Shown here piece after piece: positions 23,896 to 32,284 of a stretch of 64,000 nucleotides of DNA. The stretch spans positions 62,001 through 126,000 of the forward strand of contig JAKSNF010000004.1 in the NCBI GenBank assembly GCA_024400115.1. The letters are read 5' to 3'. Numbering within the stretch: position 1 is the first letter of the stretch; each line of letters starts with the position of its first letter. A model generated the notes under the pieces. The model did no database searches and was not told where the DNA came from. It saw nothing but the letters and a program-made list of their open reading frames with translations. Origin of the DNA: Paludibacteraceae bacterium (GTDB taxonomy: Bacteria; Bacteroidota; Bacteroidia; Bacteroidales; Paludibacteraceae). The position numbers and the translations under genes were made by a program.

Positions 23896-25764
23896 CTAAT
23901 TTTCAACATACTCAATTTCTTTTATTTTCTCCTCATACTCTTCTGCAAACACTTGAGACTTTAACAGATTATCAATATCTACAGAATTTTCAGTTGTAGT
24001 TTTGTATAATTCTGATAAATGCTTTACTGCCTCTTCAAATTTATTTTTAACACCACCTTCTATTTTAGACCAGAAATCTAATCCTTTAACTTTTGCTGGA
24101 TTATTTTCTATCCATACCGCAACCATTTGTTTTGATAATGATGTATAATAATCTTTGTTTAATGAATAAACTAGTCCTGAAAGATAATATGCACTCTTTC
24201 GAAAGATTGGCAAATCTTTCACATATCTATCAGATTGAGTTATAATCATATCTCGGATAGTATCCAAAACTACTGATGCTATATACAATTCTGTTGCTCG
24301 TTGAACCAAGGCTGTATTATCTTCATTCTCTAAAAGCATATTATCGAATACTCTTTCATATTCTCCTTTTTGAAACACTCTTGCTTTACCTAACCCAGAT
24401 CGTAGAGATTTTGCCATATGTAAATATACAGCACGATACGAAAGAGCCGCATTAACCATGGAAATAACCTTATGCACACCATCTTCATATTTTCCTTCTC
24501 CCTTTCGGTCATATATGATTCCAAATTGCTTAAAAATTTTGGCCAATTCAATTTGTATTATATCATTAGCTAATAATGAATAACTTTTAACTGCATTTTG
24601 ATTATTTGTTGCCTTGATAACATTCTCTTTAAAATCTTGCTGCTGTGGTCCAATTTCATAGATACGAACTAAAACGTACGATGCATGGAAATTATCTTTA
24701 GTTTGCTCTCCGTATTTGGCACTATATAAAGCATTTACCGTTTGACAGCCGTTTATTATTTGCATATTGGTAAGGGTTAATCCTCGTATTTTTTTTGTTG
24801 TATTTACACTTCCGATATCCAATTTATCGCAAATAATACTAATTCCATTGTTCATATAAGGAAACCAAATACTCTCTGTATTGGTAATTGTACGAATGAT
24901 ATCTTTATTGACAGCCCCTCTATCACCTAAATAAAGGCGTATATTCTCTGAATACAATTGATTGTGATGATATTTATTTTGCAAACGAATGAATTCGTTA
25001 ATATTACACATTCCTATTATGACACGCCGAGGCAATCCTATACCAGAACGATCAGTGTTATCCTCTAATCGATATGCTTGTTCTTGATCTACAAGGATTT
25101 CTAGGCTTTCTTCTCCAACAGCAATTTTACCATCATTTATCAAATCACAGATTTCTTTTGCTCCATAAACTTGAAGACTGAAATCATACAATTGCTTATC
25201 TGATAAAAAACGAGCCATTACCTCTTCAATTGCCTTTTGATTTTGATTTGTTATTCCATACGTATTAGTAATTAAATGGCAAGATACAATAATTTTTCGA
25301 TTCCGGCGTGCACTCAAGAATTCATTACACTTTTCTCGAATCTCATTTAATGCTTCATTTTCAGATGCTTCCGTAACATTAAGAGTTGGATGAATAAAAT
25401 AGTTACTAATGTATGTCGCTAATCCTAACAAATCCGCTGGAGATGCTGCATTATTAGCCGATTCATGAATTTTAAATTGAAAAACGTGAAGATGCTTAAC
25501 TAAACTATTCTCGGTATCTACAAGGGCATACGCATCAATTTGTGATTCCTTTTTACCTGTAATTGATTTATCAGTTATTATAAAATCCTCAAAGAATCCA
25601 TCTTCAAAATAATCCATAACCATAGAAGCTGCCATCGCCATGTAAAGAATTTGTTCAGTAGCATCCTTCACTTTGGAGGTACTCCTACCCGCTTGTATTT
25701 CGAAATGTTCGTTAGTTTTGCGAAAGAAATCCAATTCTTTTGCTAATTGTTCACTTTTGTACAT
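23896..25764 (-). CDS. AIPR-family abortive infection/phage resistance protein
   Basis: A 622-residue protein with the AIPR core in its middle: ENIRLYLGDRGAVNKDIIRT, WFPYMNNGISIIC, NMQIINGCQTVNALY, LVRIYEIG, IKATNNQNAVKSYSLLANDIIQ. The N-terminal ~180 residues (ESQIDAYALVD, then LHVFQFKIHES) have a D-(x)n-QxK pattern like a PD-(D/E)XK nuclease, which fits its presumed role of damaging nucleic acid on phage attack. AIPR genes often travel with a restriction-modification partner; none is adjacent here. It sits between pseF and pseGH with gaps of 5 and 11 bases, AT-rich against its neighbours, so it seems an inserted passenger read from the operon. Confidence 0.88.
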   Translation of the reverse strand: MYKSEQLAKELDFFRKTNEHFEIQAGRSTSKVKDATEQILYMAMAASMVMDYFEDGFFEDFIITDKSITGKKESQIDAYALVDTENSLVKHLHVFQFKIHESANNAASPADLLGLATYISNYFIHPTLNVTEASENEALNEIREKCNEFLSARRNRKIIVSCHLITNTYGITNQNQKAIEEVMARFLSDKQLYDFSLQVYGAKEICDLINDGKIAVGEESLEILVDQEQAYRLEDNTDRSGIGLPRRVIIGMCNINEFIRLQNKYHHNQLYSENIRLYLGDRGAVNKDIIRTITNTESIWFPYMNNGISIICDKLDIGSVNTTKKIRGLTLTNMQIINGCQTVNALYSAKYGEQTKDNFHASYVLVRIYEIGPQQQDFKENVIKATNNQNAVKSYSLLANDIIQIELAKIFKQFGIIYDRKGEGKYEDGVHKVISMVNAALSYRAVYLHMAKSLRSGLGKARVFQKGEYERVFDNMLLENEDNTALVQRATELYIASVVLDTIRDMIITQSDRYVKDLPIFRKSAYYLSGLVYSLNKDYYTSLSKQMVAVWIENNPAKVKGLDFWSKIEGGVKNKFEEAVKHLSELYKTTTENSVDIDNLLKSQVFAEEYEEKIKEIEYVEN

Positions 25765-25769
25765 ATTAA

Positions 25770-26453
25770 TTAAAAATTTAAATTATTTAACAATTTATAC
25801 TTCATTTCTGCTAATTTCCAATCGGTTTCGGTGTCTATATCTTGTACAAGCACTTCATCAACAATAATGCCCCCGATCTTCTGTTCCTTACCCCAAGACG
25901 AGAGTTTATGCCAATAGAATGTTCCCGTATCGTGATACTCTTTGGGCAGATCTTGACTGCGACTATTCTCGAACTCAGGCCAATGACGCTTCATCGTCCC
26001 ATCTTCAGCAACATCTAAACAACGCCAAATAGGATAAGAGAACTGTACAACCGGATAAACGCATGTCAAATCTGACATTAGCAGTCGTTCAAAAGCACTT
26101 TTTATGTTCTCCGGCGTAATCAATGGGGCTGTTGCATAAATACAACATAGATTGTCAAAAGTTCTTCCTAACTCCTTATAACGGGTGATTACTTCATTGA
26201 GGACATCTTCTGTTCCTGCATAGTCATTAGCCGTTTCGGCACTACGCATGAAAGGAACGGACGCTCCGTATTGACGAGCGATAGCAGCAATCTCTTCGTC
26301 ATCCGTGGAAACCATCACCTCATCAAAAAGACCGCTTTTTAATGCCGCCTCTATCGAGTATGCAATAATGGGCTTTCCTAAAAAGTCTTTGATATTCTTC
26401 CTTGGGATACGTTTACTTCCCCCTCGAGCCGGTATGATACAAATGTTTTTCAT
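25770..26453 (-). CDS. pseF: CMP-pseudaminic acid cytidylyltransferase
   Basis: PseF activates pseudaminic acid with CTP. The 227 residues show the NeuA/PseF/KdsB fold: NICIIPARGGSKRIPRKNIKDF at the start, then MVSTDDEEIAAIARQYGASVPFMR, CIYATAPLITPENI, and D-IDTETDWKLAEMKY near the end. PAR-GSKRIPRKN and GTFYWHK are common to PseF. It is the last activating step before transfer, and the product is the CMP donor for the nonulosonic transferase. It lies 15 bases after the putative nuclease gene and 5 before the AIPR gene. Confidence 0.93.
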   Translation of the reverse strand: MKNICIIPARGGSKRIPRKNIKDFLGKPIIAYSIEAALKSGLFDEVMVSTDDEEIAAIARQYGASVPFMRSAETANDYAGTEDVLNEVITRYKELGRTFDNLCCIYATAPLITPENIKSAFERLLMSDLTCVYPVVQFSYPIWRCLDVAEDGTMKRHWPEFENSRSQDLPKEYHDTGTFYWHKLSSWGKEQKIGGIIVDEVLVQDIDTETDWKLAEMKYKLLNNLNF

Positions 26454-26468
26454 AATAACATTCGGATT

Positions 26469-27080
26469 TTATATAACTGGTCTAATATTATTCTCGTTCA
26501 TAACAAAAACCTCATTGGTTCCATACAAAGTAATTCCCGTTCTACGTTTATACGCTCGTGCTGCAAACATATCACCCAAAATCGTATCATTAAATGAAAC
26601 CTTTTTTCTTGGACAACTAATAATTCCAAATAATTTCAAACCATCTATTAGAGAGTGGCCATTAAAATCTTTTACAACATTTTCAATCTGTTTCTTTGCT
26701 TTTCTTTTATGCTTAGAAATATTTTCTGGTAAACAATCTTTTAATTCAAAGAAAACCATCCACTTCCTATTTGCGTCATTCTCCAAATAAAAACAGCCTT
26801 CGCAATGCTGATTATTGGAAGTTATTGTGCTTGTATATAATGTATCATGCAGCAACGAAAATTCAAGTGACAATCCACCATCATTATGAATCGCCGCACT
26901 ATCCATCAATGTTCCTCCATCCGGTGCCATCTGATTATAATCAGTGATTTCAACCGAACGCTTATGAGGAGACATCTTTGTACGTTCGGAAAAATCGGCA
27001 ACGTATATTTCTGGGTAATCAACTTGCAGAAAAGATGTTGTCGGATGAATAAAACATATTTGTCTTGCTAAATTACTCAT
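26469..27080 (-). CDS. Putative PD-(D/E)XK-type nuclease partner of the ATPase upstream
   Basis: The open frame starts at 27164, but the ATG at 27078-27080 (MSNLARQICF) overlaps the ATPase stop as ATGAGTAA and avoids a 92-base overlap, so I use it; this gives 203 residues. I do not recognise a named family. A central MVFFELKDCLP gives the E-x-K of restriction-like nucleases, with an acidic LEFSLLHD and CEGCFYLEND before it and a basic helix after it (KHKRKAKKQIENVVKDF). Two-gene ATPase-nuclease pairs are a common anti-phage layout (for example Septu and Gabija). Nuclease activity is inference. Confidence 0.65.
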   Translation of the reverse strand: MSNLARQICFIHPTTSFLQVDYPEIYVADFSERTKMSPHKRSVEITDYNQMAPDGGTLMDSAAIHNDGGLSLEFSLLHDTLYTSTITSNNQHCEGCFYLENDANRKWMVFFELKDCLPENISKHKRKAKKQIENVVKDFNGHSLIDGLKLFGIISCPRKKVSFNDTILGDMFAARAYKRRTGITLYGTNEVFVMNENNIRPVI

Positions 27081-28350
27081 AGTAGGAAAGCATTGAAAGA
27101 TATTCCGAAGAAATTGTCTTATATGCCTTATTAAGATAATTATTGTCGAGAAGGCCGTCATCATCTTGAATCTTCTTTAATTGACCATCATGTATTTCAT
27201 AAACAACTACAGAACGAGGAGAAATCCACCCCTTACGAGATAACATATCATTAGCATCTTCTTCAGATACTCGACCTCCAACAAATCCTCCCATCAAACA
27301 GTTATTCAAAGCAAATAATACATAAGGACTATGAGTCGTAATTAATGCTGTATGGTTTCTATCTGCATTCTGCAATTCGTGCATAAACCAATAGACAAAT
27401 TTTGCCTGAGCATCAGGGAATAAGTTCTGTTCTGGTTCCTCTACATACACATGCGTGTTCTCATAGAAAAAAGAACGTCTTGCCGAGTCAAACATATCCA
27501 ATACAGCGCGTTCCTGTTTGAAGAACGGAATCAGAATAGAATCTTTTTCCCCATCAATCTCCAAGGTAATTTTATTCAATCTTTCACCTTTATCATGAGC
27601 ATCTTTAACAGCACCATTAAATTGTTCAGATAACGTATGCATCGCATTATCCACTTGCTGTTTTTGCTCTGCAGACAAAGGTTTATAGCGTTTATATACA
27701 CTATTTAATGAGTAGCCCAAAACAGTATATAGTGGGAGTATCGATTGTACACCGCTGGAAGCGTCCATCAATTTTAATGGAACACTCCCATCATATACCA
27801 CATCCTTGTCCGCCTTTTCATCATAATGATATTGTATCTCACGCTGTAACAAATTTCCCAAATTGACATCTTTTATATACGAACGAGCCTCGAACCAGTC
27901 ATACATAAAATAGAGCATCGAGTCATTAGTATCATTATATTTCTTTACATTAGGAATAGCGGCAACAATATTACGCTCTGCTGGTATATAACAAATCTTG
28001 GGATAAATATACTTTTCCCATGTGATAGATTTAGAAATAGACACCACCTTATCCCTCAATGTTATAGTTACGAAATTCCCCTCGTAATACAAATAACTAT
28101 CGTCAACTATATATTCGGCCATTCTATGATACTCTGCCAATATTTTCACAAAACCGCCATCATCCATAAAGCGACGGCTTTCTTCCTCGAAATTAATAAA
28201 GCAGCGTTTTTCTACCCATTGACAAAAACATATAATTTTTGCTATAGTGCTCTTACCACTACTCTGGGGACCAAGGATTATCGTTACCTTATTGAGATCA
28301 ATATCAATCTCCTTAATTGAACCAATCTTCTTAATTTTAACTTTACACAT
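27073..28350 (-). CDS. AAA/ABC-type (SMC-like) ATPase of a two-gene cassette
   Basis: A 425-residue ATPase with the P-loop at the N-terminus (TIILGPQSSGKSTIAKII), an ABC signature-like stretch (MDASSGVQSILPLY), a Walker B (HVYVEEPEQNLFPDAQ) and an H-loop (LITTHSPYVLFALNN). These mark it as an AAA_15/AAA_21 type ATPase of the defence-associated class. It lies 11 bases after pseC and is joined to the next gene by an ATGAGTAA overlap. The bases just before its start (AATGCTATTATG) are nearly those before pseF (AATGTTATTATG), which hints at how the cassette was inserted. Confidence 0.88.
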   Translation of the reverse strand: MCKVKIKKIGSIKEIDIDLNKVTIILGPQSSGKSTIAKIICFCQWVEKRCFINFEEESRRFMDDGGFVKILAEYHRMAEYIVDDSYLYYEGNFVTITLRDKVVSISKSITWEKYIYPKICYIPAERNIVAAIPNVKKYNDTNDSMLYFMYDWFEARSYIKDVNLGNLLQREIQYHYDEKADKDVVYDGSVPLKLMDASSGVQSILPLYTVLGYSLNSVYKRYKPLSAEQKQQVDNAMHTLSEQFNGAVKDAHDKGERLNKITLEIDGEKDSILIPFFKQERAVLDMFDSARRSFFYENTHVYVEEPEQNLFPDAQAKFVYWFMHELQNADRNHTALITTHSPYVLFALNNCLMGGFVGGRVSEEDANDMLSRKGWISPRSVVVYEIHDGQLKKIQDDDGLLDNNYLNKAYKTISSEYLSMLSYYE

Positions 28351-28361
28351 AATAGCATTAT

Positions 28362-29534
28362 TTAGATGTTAGCAAATATACTCTCTTTCACTTTTTCTAT
28401 AACCCACTCCTGCTCTTCATCCGTCAAACTCGGATACATCGGTAACGCAAGGCAGTGCTTATAATATTCCTCTGCAACGGGGCATTCGCCCTCTTTACGA
28501 CCAAGACGCTTATAATACGGCATCATATGAGCCGGGATATAAAGCACCTGAGCGAAGATATTATGCTCTCGCAAGTAATCATACAAGCCTTTCCGCTTAT
28601 CCGCATCCACCTTAATTATATATAGGTGAAAAGCATGTACAATGTCGTCTGCACGATAAGGTGTCTTAACAGGAAGATCTTTCAATGCCTCATCATAGCG
28701 CTTTGCTATTTCATTACGACGAGTAATGCTCCAATTGAGACGCTTTAACTGGCTGCTCGCCAATGCTGCCTGAAATTCCGTAATACGATAATTATAACCT
28801 AACTCCTGCATCTCATAATACCAGCCGCCATCGCTGCGAGTCAATCGGTTCGGATTCTTGGTAATACCATGCGTACGATAAAGAGCTACTTTCTCATAGA
28901 GGTCTTTATCGTTAGTCGTAATACATCCGCCCTCTCCCGCAGCAATATGCTTCACGGGATGAAAAGAGAACACACTCAAATCAGCATACTTACAATTACC
29001 CACCATTTGTTTTTCTCCCTTACTATCCGTCCAAGAACCACCAGGCGCGTGACAAGCATCCACTACCACTTTAAAGCCATACTCTACCGATAGTTGATGC
29101 AGGCGTTCCTCATCGATAGGATAACCCGCAAAATCAACAGGAACAACCGCTTTATAGGAACCTTTAGGACTTGCTTTCAATATTTCCTCAAGTTTATCAA
29201 AATCCATCAAGAAAGTCTTAGCATCAATATCGCAGAAGACGATATCGGCTCCTAAATAACGGAAACCATTAGCACTAGCCACAAACGTAATGGGTGTCGT
29301 AATAACCTTATCACCAGGTTGGATACCGAGTGCCATTGCGCAAAGGTGAAGTGCTGCCGTACCATTGCTAACCATACAAGCGTAGCGGCAACCAAGATAA
29401 TGTGCAAAATTGGATTCAAACTCCGGAATACGGGGACCTTGGGTCAAATAGTCCGAACGCAATGTCTCCACCACGGCTTGAATATCTTCCTCCGTGATGA
29501 GTTGATGACCGTATGATATAGGATGATTAATCAT
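28362..29534 (-). CDS. pseC: UDP-4-amino-4,6-dideoxy-AltNAc transaminase
   Basis: PseC is the PLP aminotransferase of the pathway: it uses glutamate to aminate C4 of the PseB product. Seen in 390 residues: GPRIPEFESNFAHYLGCRYACMVSNGTAALH, the DegT-family start; VVVDACHAPGGSW; and SVFSFHPVKHIAAGEGGC with the PLP-binding Lys in HPVKH. Its ATG overlaps the pseB stop by 4 bases, the usual pair. It is followed by the ATPase cassette and not by pseF. Confidence 0.95.
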   Translation of the reverse strand: MINHPISYGHQLITEEDIQAVVETLRSDYLTQGPRIPEFESNFAHYLGCRYACMVSNGTAALHLCAMALGIQPGDKVITTPITFVASANGFRYLGADIVFCDIDAKTFLMDFDKLEEILKASPKGSYKAVVPVDFAGYPIDEERLHQLSVEYGFKVVVDACHAPGGSWTDSKGEKQMVGNCKYADLSVFSFHPVKHIAAGEGGCITTNDKDLYEKVALYRTHGITKNPNRLTRSDGGWYYEMQELGYNYRITEFQAALASSQLKRLNWSITRRNEIAKRYDEALKDLPVKTPYRADDIVHAFHLYIIKVDADKRKGLYDYLREHNIFAQVLYIPAHMMPYYKRLGRKEGECPVAEEYYKHCLALPMYPSLTDEEQEWVIEKVKESIFANI

Positions 29535-30559
29535 TTAACTTCAAAATTAGAGTCTATATAACGTTTAATCTTTGAACGCAAAGATTCCACAGTATCCCAA
29601 TCTTTGTTGTTATTTGAGCAATAGCAGAAAGCTTCTGACACAAAAGGAGCCTGATAATGCTCTATTAATTGTTGGCGAGTATAAATAAATGCCACAGCAG
29701 GAAGGATAGCATAACAATTACCCAAATCAATTGTATCTTGTGCATCTGATGAAGCAATCAATTCTTCATGTAGTTTCTCGTTGGGTCGCAAGCCGAGTTC
29801 AACCACCGGCATTTTTGGAGCCATAGCTCGCGCTAAATCAATCACTTTATATGACATACATTTAGGCACAAAGATTTCTCCTCCCAAATGATGTTCTAAA
29901 GCAAAAAGAACCGAACTAATTCCCTCCATGATGGAGATATTAAAACGCGTCATCCTTTGATCAACAATGGGCAAAGCTTTTGCCTTATTCTTAATCGCTT
30001 GCTCAAAGATTGGATATGCAGTTCCTCTATCCCCTAATACATTACTAAAACGAACTACAGAGAAACGCACCCCCTTATTACCTGCGATATTATTCGCTGC
30101 GCAGAAAAGTTTATCACTCGTCAGTTTCGTTGCACCATAAAGATTCGTTGGTGCACACGCTGCTGCAGAGGAAAGAGCAATAACATCTTTCACACCACAT
30201 GCCAAAGCCGCATCAATCACATTTTGCGCACCGAGAATATTCGTCTTGATGCATTCATCAGGATTATACTCCGCCGTATTCACATTGCGGATGGCGGCTG
30301 CGTGAATAAAAATATCTACTCCCTCACAAGCCCGTTTTAGCCGGTCTAAATCGCGAACATCCCCAATAAAATAGCGCATCATTGGATATTTTTCTTCTGA
30401 GAATTGCTGTTGCATATCTAATTGGCGCTGTTCATCACGAGAATAAACAATTACCTTCTTAACATTGGGATAATCACGCAATATAACTTCTACAAACTTT
30501 TTGCCAAATGATCCCGTTCCACCGGTAATCAAAACTACTTTGTTATTTAGATTAAGCAT
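29531..30559 (-). CDS. pseB: UDP-GlcNAc 4,6-dehydratase (inverting)
   Basis: PseB opens the pathway by dehydrating and C5-inverting UDP-GlcNAc. The 342-residue SDR shows VVLITGGTGSFGKKFVEVIL, YSRDEQRQLDMQQQF, FIHAAAIRNVNTAEYNPDECIKTN, ALSSAAACAPTNLYGATKLTSDKLF, and RFSNVLGDRGTAYPIF. The catalytic YGATKLTSDK with N-x-x-G and the typical PseB length support the call, distinct from CapE. In many PseB proteins the segment is STDKAxxPxNLYGATK; here it reads SSAAACAPTNLYGATK, a small departure. It follows the Wzt gene by 21 bases. Confidence 0.92.
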   Translation of the reverse strand: MLNLNNKVVLITGGTGSFGKKFVEVILRDYPNVKKVIVYSRDEQRQLDMQQQFSEEKYPMMRYFIGDVRDLDRLKRACEGVDIFIHAAAIRNVNTAEYNPDECIKTNILGAQNVIDAALACGVKDVIALSSAAACAPTNLYGATKLTSDKLFCAANNIAGNKGVRFSVVRFSNVLGDRGTAYPIFEQAIKNKAKALPIVDQRMTRFNISIMEGISSVLFALEHHLGGEIFVPKCMSYKVIDLARAMAPKMPVVELGLRPNEKLHEELIASSDAQDTIDLGNCYAILPAVAFIYTRQQLIEHYQAPFVSEAFCYCSNNNKDWDTVESLRSKIKRYIDSNFEVK

Positions 30560-30580
30560 ATCTATGTATTTTTAAAATTC

Positions 30581-31846
30581 TCAATGTATATTCCAATCAA
30601 CAAGCGTACTAAACATTCCATTACGATTATTTCCACGCTGAGTGAATTCATCCGTGATAGCAAACTTACAAATATCTCCCGCTGTATCCACATCAACTCC
30701 CGAGAAATTCTGATGGCTATTGAAATTCAAATAAATAGAATACTGTCCCGGAGCCAAAGTTCGCTTAGGTATAGTGATATCAATTACAGAATCTCCTAAT
30801 GGCAAATCCGCCAAACGATTCATCTGTTTGTCATTACTATCAAACTCCCACGCTACCATACCATCACCTTTCGCAATAGAAACATAGCCATAGAGTCCTG
30901 GGATCACTTCCTTTGTACGCACATGCAATCGAAGAATAATATCTTCATCACAGGAGAATACATCTTTAGGGTCACCAGACTCGGGCAATAACTCTGCTTG
31001 ATAACATTGGAAGTTCTTATCTACAATCGGTTTAGACCACTGAACACCCAAGCCTTTGAGAGAATCTTGTAAATAGAAATCCACCACCTCATTAATCGGG
31101 CCATCATTAATAACAGAACCATTCTCTAACAACACACCACGATGACAAAGCCGACGCAACGATGCCATATTATGACTCACAAACAGCACGGTTCTGCCAC
31201 CGGAAGCGACGTCCTGCATCTTGCCAATGGCTTTCTTTTGGAACTCAGCATCGCCTACCGCTAATACCTCATCCACCACTAAGATTTCCGGCTCCAAGAA
31301 AGCGGCTACAGCGAAACCTAACCTGACGGTCATACCACTACTATAACGCTTAACGGGTGTGTCAATATACTTCTCACAGCCGCTGAAAGCGATAATCTCA
31401 TCGAGCTTAGCACTGATCTCCTGCTTGGTCATACCCAAGATAGCACCGTTCATGTAGATATTCTCCCTGCCGGTCATCTCGCTATGGAAGCCTGTACCGA
31501 CCTCGAGGAGGCTGGCGATACGTCCCCTCGCGTTGATAGTGCCCACCGTAGGAGCCGTGACACGGCTAAGTAACTTAAGCAGCGTCGATTTGCCGGCACC
31601 GTTCTTACCGATGATACCGACAACGTCGCCTTGCTCGACCTTGAAATCAATATCTCTTAATGCCCAGATATAGTCGGACGTAGCCTTGGCGGCGCGGTCG
31701 TTGACGTCACCGATCTTGAGATAAGGGTCCTCGTGATGGAGGATGGAGGTTTGCCACCAACGATTGAGGTCGTGGCTGAGGGTGCCGGTGCCTACGAGGC
31801 CGAGGCGGTATTGTTTACCGACGTGGTTAAATTCGATTGCAGTCAT
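30581..31846 (-). CDS. wzt: ABC transporter ATP-binding protein of Wzt type
   Basis: First gene of the polysaccharide operon. The N-terminal 250 residues are an ABC ATPase: VVGIIGKNGAGKSTLLKLL (Walker A), the KRYSSGM signature, EILVVDEVLAVGD (Walker B), VLFVSHNM (switch). The C-terminal ~150 residues are a beta-rich Wzt_C-like domain that in O-antigen exporters binds the finished glycan end (DIILRLHVRTK, LPLGDSVIDITIPKRTLAPGQYSIYL). It would power export of the glycan across the inner membrane. The partner permease Wzm is not next to it or anywhere in the window, which is unusual. Confidence 0.9.
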   Translation of the reverse strand: MTAIEFNHVGKQYRLGLVGTGTLSHDLNRWWQTSILHHEDPYLKIGDVNDRAAKATSDYIWALRDIDFKVEQGDVVGIIGKNGAGKSTLLKLLSRVTAPTVGTINARGRIASLLEVGTGFHSEMTGRENIYMNGAILGMTKQEISAKLDEIIAFSGCEKYIDTPVKRYSSGMTVRLGFAVAAFLEPEILVVDEVLAVGDAEFQKKAIGKMQDVASGGRTVLFVSHNMASLRRLCHRGVLLENGSVINDGPINEVVDFYLQDSLKGLGVQWSKPIVDKNFQCYQAELLPESGDPKDVFSCDEDIILRLHVRTKEVIPGLYGYVSIAKGDGMVAWEFDSNDKQMNRLADLPLGDSVIDITIPKRTLAPGQYSIYLNFNSHQNFSGVDVDTAGDICKFAITDEFTQRGNNRNGMFSTLVDWNIH

Positions 31847-32211
31847 CTTATTCTTTTGTTATATTTTTCTTTTATCTCCCGCAGATATCGACAGATTTTC
31901 TACCGATTTGCGATTTATGCGCCTCCTTCTGAGGGGAGGCTCTACTGATTCATACAGATGGATTGTTTTCTATATTGTTTTCTCTTTTATCCCACAGATT
32001 ACGGCAGACTATCTACGGGCACATCTATTTATCTGTCTACATCTGTCGGAGTTGGCAGGAGAGTGCTACATAAGCCTATGAGGCGCAATCGCACTGATGG
32101 CCAACGGAATAGGGTGTGTGAAACCACCCCGTTCAAACAAATTCTGTTGAGCATCTGTTTGAATCTGCGGGAGGTTAAAATTTCTCTCTCACTATTACTC
32201 TCACTCCAAAT
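31847..32211 (-). promoter_or_regulatory. Long untranslated leader of the polysaccharide operon
   Basis: About 365 bases between the promoter and wzt, with no supported ORF on either strand. It holds a GCCTCC/GGAGGC hairpin at 31919-31938 and near-repeats of CTGYGGGAKAAAAG and ATCTGT words. Long leaders are usual for antiterminator-controlled capsule operons in Bacteroidota, but no UpxY/RfaH-like gene is present here, so control by antitermination is only a possibility. Confidence 0.5.
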
Positions 32212-32218
32212 TCGGGCG

Positions 32219-32250
32219 CAAAAGTACGAAAAAAAAATGATATATGCAAA
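32219..32250 (-). promoter_or_regulatory. Promoter of the polysaccharide operon
   Basis: Minus strand TTTGCATATAT, spacer, TACTTTTG with 20 bases between boxes. It is the only strong promoter ahead of wzt and probably reads the whole 25-kb unit down to 7117, apart from the internal promoter at 21370-21400. Confidence 0.85.
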
Positions 32251-32284
32251 TTTATTTGTAAATTTTGCTAAAATGTGGCGAAAA

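Noticed and set aside
26469..27164. Longer start for the putative nuclease gene at 27164
   Set aside because: It would overlap the ATPase by 92 bases with a hydrophobic lead; ATGAGTAA coupling at 27080 fits the operon.
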